Shown here: positions 60,616 through 64,000 of the stretch, in pieces
Layout of the letters: every line of letters begins with the position of its first letter
Numbering within the stretch: position 1 is the stretch's first letter
Assembly (NCBI RefSeq): GCF_001729785.1
Contig: NZ_CP017183.1
Coordinates: 2,852,001-2,916,000 of the forward strand
DNA length: 64,000 nt
Direction: 5' to 3'
From: Enterobacter hormaechei subsp. xiangfangensis
GTDB taxonomy: Bacteria > Pseudomonadota > Gammaproteobacteria > Enterobacterales > Enterobacteriaceae
Translations under genes and position numbers: made by a program
Notes under the pieces: generated by a model
Seen by the model: the letters and a program-made list of their open reading frames with translations, nothing else
Databases searched by the model: none
What the model was told of the DNA's origin: nothing

Positions 60616-62805
60616 ATGAAACGTTCTCATCTTTGGGTTTTAAATCCGTGCTTGCTTGCCATGCTTTCTACCTCTGCGTGGGCGGAAGAACAAAAGGAAG
60701 AAGATATTGTGGTCTCCGCCAGCCGGGCACATCGCAGCGTGGCAGAGATGGCGCAAACCACCTGGGTTATTGAGCGGGCGGAAATTGAGCAGCAGGTTCA
60801 GGGCGGGAAAGAGATTAAAGACGTTCTGGCCCAGCTGATCCCCGGCATGGACGTCAGCAGCCAGGGACGTACCAACTACGGCATGAACCTGCGCGGTCGC
60901 TCCATGATGGTGATGGTGGACGGCGTACGTCTGAACTCGTCCCGCAGCGACAGCCGCCAGCTCGACTCTATCGATCCGTTCAACATTGACCGCATCGAAG
61001 TGATCTCCGGCGCCACCTCGCTGTACGGCGGCGGCAGTACCGGCGGGCTGGTGAACATCGTCACCAAAAAAGGCCAGCCGGAGACCGAAGTGGAGTTCCA
61101 GACCGGGGCAAAAAGCGGGTTTAACAGCCATAACGACCATGATGAGAACGTCTCCGCAGCCGTGAGCGGCGGCAATGACAACGCCTCTGGTCGTCTGTCG
61201 GTCTCCTATCAGCGCTACGGCGGCTGGTATGACGGCAACGGCGACGAGGTGATTATCGATAACACCCAGACCGGCTTGCAGTATTCCGACCGTATCGACG
61301 TGATGGGGACAGGCACCATCAACATCGACGATCATCAGCAGCTCCAGTTAACCACGCAGTACTACAAGAGCGAATCTGACGGCAAGCACGGCCTGTTCCT
61401 TGGGGAGAATTTCGCTGCGGTCACGGGCGATGCCAAAGCCTATAACAAAGACAACCTGAACTCTGACCGTATCCCGGGCACTGAGCGTCACCTGATCAAC
61501 CTGCAATACTCGAACACCGATTTCTGGGGTCAGGATCTGGTTGCGCAGATTTACTACCGTGACGAGAGCCTGACCTACTACCCGTTCCCGACGCTGAGCA
61601 AAGGCGCGGTGACCAGCATTGGCGCGTCCCAGCAGAAAACCGATTTTTACGGCGGCAAGCTGACGCTGAACAGCAAGCCGATGGACGACCTGACCCTCAC
61701 CTGGGGCGTGGATGCCGACCATGAAACGTTCGATGCCAACCAGCAGTTCTTCGACTTAAGCAAAGCGGCGGCGAGCGGCGGCATGGAGCTGGACAATGCC
61801 TACAACGTGGGCCGTTATCCGGGTTACAGCATTACCAACCTCGCGCCGTTCCTGCAAGCCAGCTATGACATTGACGCCATCACCCTGAGCGGCGGCGTGC
61901 GTTATCAGTACACCGAAAACAAGGTGGACGATTTTGTCGGTTACGCCCAGCAGCAGGCAATCGCCACGGGCAAAGCCACCTCCGCTGACGCGGTGCCGGG
62001 CGGGAAAACCGACTACAACAACTTCCTGTTTAACGCCGGGATCCTTGGACGTCTGACCGAACAGCAACAGCTGTGGTTTAACTTCTCCCAGGGCTTCGAG
62101 ATCCCGGACCTGGCGAAGTACTACGGCTCCGGCACCTATCAGCTGGTCGATGGTCACTATCGTCTGCAAAACAGCGTCAATGTGAACGACTCAACGCTGG
62201 ACGGGATTAAGGTCAATGCTTACGAGCTCGGCTGGCGCTTCACCGGCGATAACCTGCGTACTCAGGTGGCGGCATACTACTCGCTCTCGGATAAAACCAT
62301 CACCATCAACAAGAGCGACATGACCATCAACCTGGAGGACGACAAACGTCGTATCTATGGGGTTGAAGGCCAGGTGGATTATTTCTTCACCGACAGCGAC
62401 TGGAGCACCGGGGCGAACTTTAACGCCATCAAGTCCGAAACGCGTGAAAACGGTAAATGGGAGAAGCTGACGGTCGACAGCGCCAGCCCGTCTAAAGCCA
62501 GCGCATGGGTCAACTGGGCGCCGGGCGACTGGACGCTACGCGTGCAGAGCACACAAACCTTTGACGTGTCTGACGCCGACGGTAAGAAGATTGATGGCTA
62601 TAACACCGTTGATTTCCTGGGTAGCTACGCCCTGCCGGTGGGCAAAGTCAGCTTCAGCGTGGAGAACCTGCTGGACAAAGACTACACCACCGCCTGGGGC
62701 CAGCGCGCACCGGGGCTGTATAGCCCAACCTACGGCGCACCGGGTCTTTATACTTATAAAGGCCGTGGACGTACGTTTGGTCTGAACTACTCCGTTCTGT
62801 TCTGA
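60616..62805 (+). CDS. iutA: Ferric aerobactin outer-membrane receptor IutA
   Basis: TonB-dependent receptor, 729 residues (pColV IutA about 732). The signal peptide is about 24 residues (ending SAWA). The TonB box is EEDIVVSAS. The plug domain (about 40-155) has NYGMNLRGRSMMVMVDGVRL and ATSLYGGGSTGGLVNIVTKK. The 22-strand barrel ends in YKGRGRTFGLNYSVLF, with terminal F. It starts 26 bases after iucD and closes the operon. Confidence 0.96.
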   Translation: MKRSHLWVLNPCLLAMLSTSAWAEEQKEEDIVVSASRAHRSVAEMAQTTWVIERAEIEQQVQGGKEIKDVLAQLIPGMDVSSQGRTNYGMNLRGRSMMVMVDGVRLNSSRSDSRQLDSIDPFNIDRIEVISGATSLYGGGSTGGLVNIVTKKGQPETEVEFQTGAKSGFNSHNDHDENVSAAVSGGNDNASGRLSVSYQRYGGWYDGNGDEVIIDNTQTGLQYSDRIDVMGTGTINIDDHQQLQLTTQYYKSESDGKHGLFLGENFAAVTGDAKAYNKDNLNSDRIPGTERHLINLQYSNTDFWGQDLVAQIYYRDESLTYYPFPTLSKGAVTSIGASQQKTDFYGGKLTLNSKPMDDLTLTWGVDADHETFDANQQFFDLSKAAASGGMELDNAYNVGRYPGYSITNLAPFLQASYDIDAITLSGGVRYQYTENKVDDFVGYAQQQAIATGKATSADAVPGGKTDYNNFLFNAGILGRLTEQQQLWFNFSQGFEIPDLAKYYGSGTYQLVDGHYRLQNSVNVNDSTLDGIKVNAYELGWRFTGDNLRTQVAAYYSLSDKTITINKSDMTINLEDDKRRIYGVEGQVDYFFTDSDWSTGANFNAIKSETRENGKWEKLTVDSASPSKASAWVNWAPGDWTLRVQSTQTFDVSDADGKKIDGYNTVDFLGSYALPVGKVSFSVENLLDKDYTTAWGQRAPGLYSPTYGAPGLYTYKGRGRTFGLNYSVLF

Positions 62806-62810
62806 TCCTG

Positions 62811-62839
62811 CGCGCCGCCTGTCTGCGGGCGGCGCGATT
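62811..62839 (+). terminator. Hairpin after iutA
   Basis: CGCGCCGCC / GGCGGCGCG, a 9-base GC stem with an 8-base loop followed by ATTTG. The T-run is short, so efficiency is uncertain. It lies five bases after the iutA stop. Confidence 0.65.
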
Positions 62840-62925
62840 TGCTGTGCAATTTGAAAGCAAATTTGCTATTAAATCATCGGTTTGCTGAAATTGTCGACAA
62901 ACGAACAAAAACGGTGTTTTCCCCT

Positions 62926-62954
62926 TTGACAAGGCGCACGCAGGTCGATAATAT
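62926..62954 (+). promoter_or_regulatory. Promoter of tRNA-Asn
   Basis: Perfect -35 TTGACA, 17 bases, TAATAT, then a GC-rich discriminator (GCGCC) typical of stringently controlled stable RNA genes. Confidence 0.85.
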
Positions 62955-62972
62955 GCGCCTCGTTCACACGAT

Positions 62973-63048
62973 TCCTCTGTAGTTCAGTCGGTAGAACGGC
63001 GGACTGTTAATCCGTATGTCACTGGTTCGAGTCCAGTCAGAGGAGCCA
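62973..63048 (+). tRNA. tRNA-Asn (anticodon GTT)
   Basis: 76 bases including encoded CCA. The acceptor stem TCCTCTG pairs with CAGAGGA, and the D-loop reads AGTTCAGTCGGTAGA. The anticodon GTT is at 63006-63008 in CTGTTAATC, the T-arm has GGTTCGAGTCC, and the end is GCCA. It looks the same as the E. coli asn tRNA. In E. coli an Asn tRNA (asnT) follows mtfA, and these tRNAs are known island attachment sites; no integrase gene lies here. Confidence 0.97.
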
Positions 63049-63054
63049 AATTTG

Positions 63055-63084
63055 AAAAGCCTGCTTTTAAAGCAGGCTTTTTGC
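63055..63084 (+). terminator. Intrinsic terminator of tRNA-Asn
   Basis: AAAAGCCTGCTTT / AAAGCAGGCTTTTT hairpin with T-run, 7 bases after the tRNA. Confidence 0.9.
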
Positions 63085-63104
63085 TTTTGTGGGTTCGGTA
63101 AATT

Positions 63105-63137
63105 TGCCGGGTGGCGGCTGCGCCTTACCCGGCCTAC
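63105..63137. repeat. REP (palindromic unit) element
   Basis: GCCGGGTGGCGGCTGCGCC and TTACCCGGCCTAC form the typical imperfect palindrome of enterobacterial REP elements, between tRNA-Asn and the cbl stop. Confidence 0.85.
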
Positions 63138-63147
63138 TGATTAGCGA

Positions 63148-64000
63148 CTAAATCTGATAATCAATCGCCACCTCTTCCGGCTCCATCACCTGGCGTTTGA
63201 TCTCATCCACCGACAGGCCCGCGTTGCATAGCTCAATAAAACGCCACACGTAGTTACGCTGAAGCTGCCCGCGCTTTAGCCCCAGCCAGACGGTATTCGC
63301 ATCGAACAGGTGACGCGTATCCAGACGCACCAGATTTCCGGCCTCATATTCTCCGCCAGACTGCTCGGCCACCAGGCCAATCCCCAGCCCTAACTCGACG
63401 TAGGTTTTGATCACGTCGGAATCCTGCGCGCTCAGCACCACGTCCGGCGTGAGCCCTTTACGCTTGAACGCTTCATCAATGCGCGAGCGCCCGGTAATGC
63501 CCTGCCGGTAGGTAATCAGCGGCCATTTGACGATCTCTTCCAGCGTCAACGGCGAAACCTGATTCAGCGGGTGATCGGCGGGTAACAGCAGGCTGTGGTG
63601 CCAGCGGAACCACGGGAACGCCACCAGCAGCGGGTCGTTGCTCAGCCGTTCACTGGCGATACCGATATCGGCTCCGCCGTTATGCAGCAGCACTTCGATT
63701 TCCTGCGGCGTGCCCTGGATCAGTTCGAGACGTACGTCCGGGAAGATCTCACGAAATGCTTTGATAACCGTCGGAAGACTGTAGCGCGCCTGTGTATGGG
63801 TGGTGGCGATAGTCAGCACACCGGAAGCGTCGTTGGTAAAGAGATCCGCCAGCCGGCGAACGTTGCTGGCCTCGTTGAGAATGCGCTCAGCGATGGTCAG
63901 TAATGCCTTGCCTGGCTCGGTCATACCCAGCAGGCGCTTGCCGCGACGGATAAAAATCTCAATGCCTAACTCCTCCTCCAGCTCGCGGATATGCCGGCTG
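63148..64000 (-). CDS. cbl: LysR-type sulfur regulator Cbl (5' end outside window)
   Basis: Activator of sulfonate and taurine use genes (ssu, tau) under sulfate limitation, a CysB relative. About 283 of the usual 316 residues are inside the window; the first 33 or so, with most of the helix-turn-helix, lie beyond base 64000. The visible part begins SRHIRELEEELGIEIF and keeps FIRRGKRLLGMTEPG, ATTHTQARYSLP and QGITGRSRIDEAF. It ends DYQI, as in E. coli Cbl. Cbl is preferred over CysB because of the IKRQVMEPEE...DYQI ending. Confidence 0.94.
   Translation of the reverse strand, partial: SRHIRELEEELGIEIFIRRGKRLLGMTEPGKALLTIAERILNEASNVRRLADLFTNDASGVLTIATTHTQARYSLPTVIKAFREIFPDVRLELIQGTPQEIEVLLHNGGADIGIASERLSNDPLLVAFPWFRWHHSLLLPADHPLNQVSPLTLEEIVKWPLITYRQGITGRSRIDEAFKRKGLTPDVVLSAQDSDVIKTYVELGLGIGLVAEQSGGEYEAGNLVRLDTRHLFDANTVWLGLKRGQLQRNYVWRFIELCNAGLSVDEIKRQVMEPEEVAIDYQI

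Overview
The window is chromosomal DNA from a member of the Enterobacteriaceae, most likely Enterobacter or a close relative. From 1 to about 35.9 kb the gene order is almost that of E. coli (uvrY, yecF, sdiA, cystine transport, fliAZ, fliC, fliDST, amyA, fliE to fliR, rcsA, dsrB, dsrA, yodD, mpgP, dgcQ, yodC, yedI, yedA, vsr, dcm, yedJ, porin). Protein lengths match the E. coli families within a few residues. E. coli yedE and yedF are absent between amyA/yedD and fliE. All assignments come from reading the sequence and recalling families; no search was run.

1-7 kb: uvrY (BarA-UvrY/Csr control), sdiA (acyl-homoserine-lactone sensor) and the cystine/D-cysteine block (tcyN, tcyL, dcyD, fliY), then fliZ and sigma-28 (fliA). 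7-25 kb: flagellin, cap and chaperones, alpha-amylase, and the basal body, switch and export genes. The flagellar hierarchy can be read from the DNA: FlhDC-type boxes precede fliA, fliD, fliE/fliF and fliL, and sigma-28 promoters precede fliC, fliD and probably fliA. 25-36 kb: the capsule activator rcsA with an RcsAB-like box, the small RNA DsrA, a diguanylate cyclase, the Dcm/Vsr methylation-repair pair and an OmpC/OmpS-like porin.

36-47 kb: an accessory anaerobic C4-dicarboxylate module. A DcuS/DcuR two-component system lies beside a cytoplasmic ApbE-type flavin transferase, a 926-residue OYE/FMN-bind/FAD fumarate reductase, a DASS-family dicarboxylate antiporter and a class I fumarase. A perfect FNR box lies in the 610-base divergent promoter region. 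Together they would import a C4-dicarboxylate, convert malate to fumarate, and use fumarate as a soluble NADH sink. A MurQ-like etherase diverges from dcuS.

47-52.4 kb: a LysR regulator diverging from an exported serine hydrolase, then a CitA-like symporter, a ModA-like periplasmic protein and a LysR regulator. This last trio matches the layout of a trans-aconitate (aconitate isomerase) locus rather than a molybdate or simple citrate locus. 52.7-64 kb: mtfA, then a complete aerobactin locus (shiF, iucABCD, iutA) with a Fur-box promoter, ending at a tRNA-Asn gene, a REP element and the start of cbl. No integrase, transposase or CRISPR array was seen anywhere in the window.
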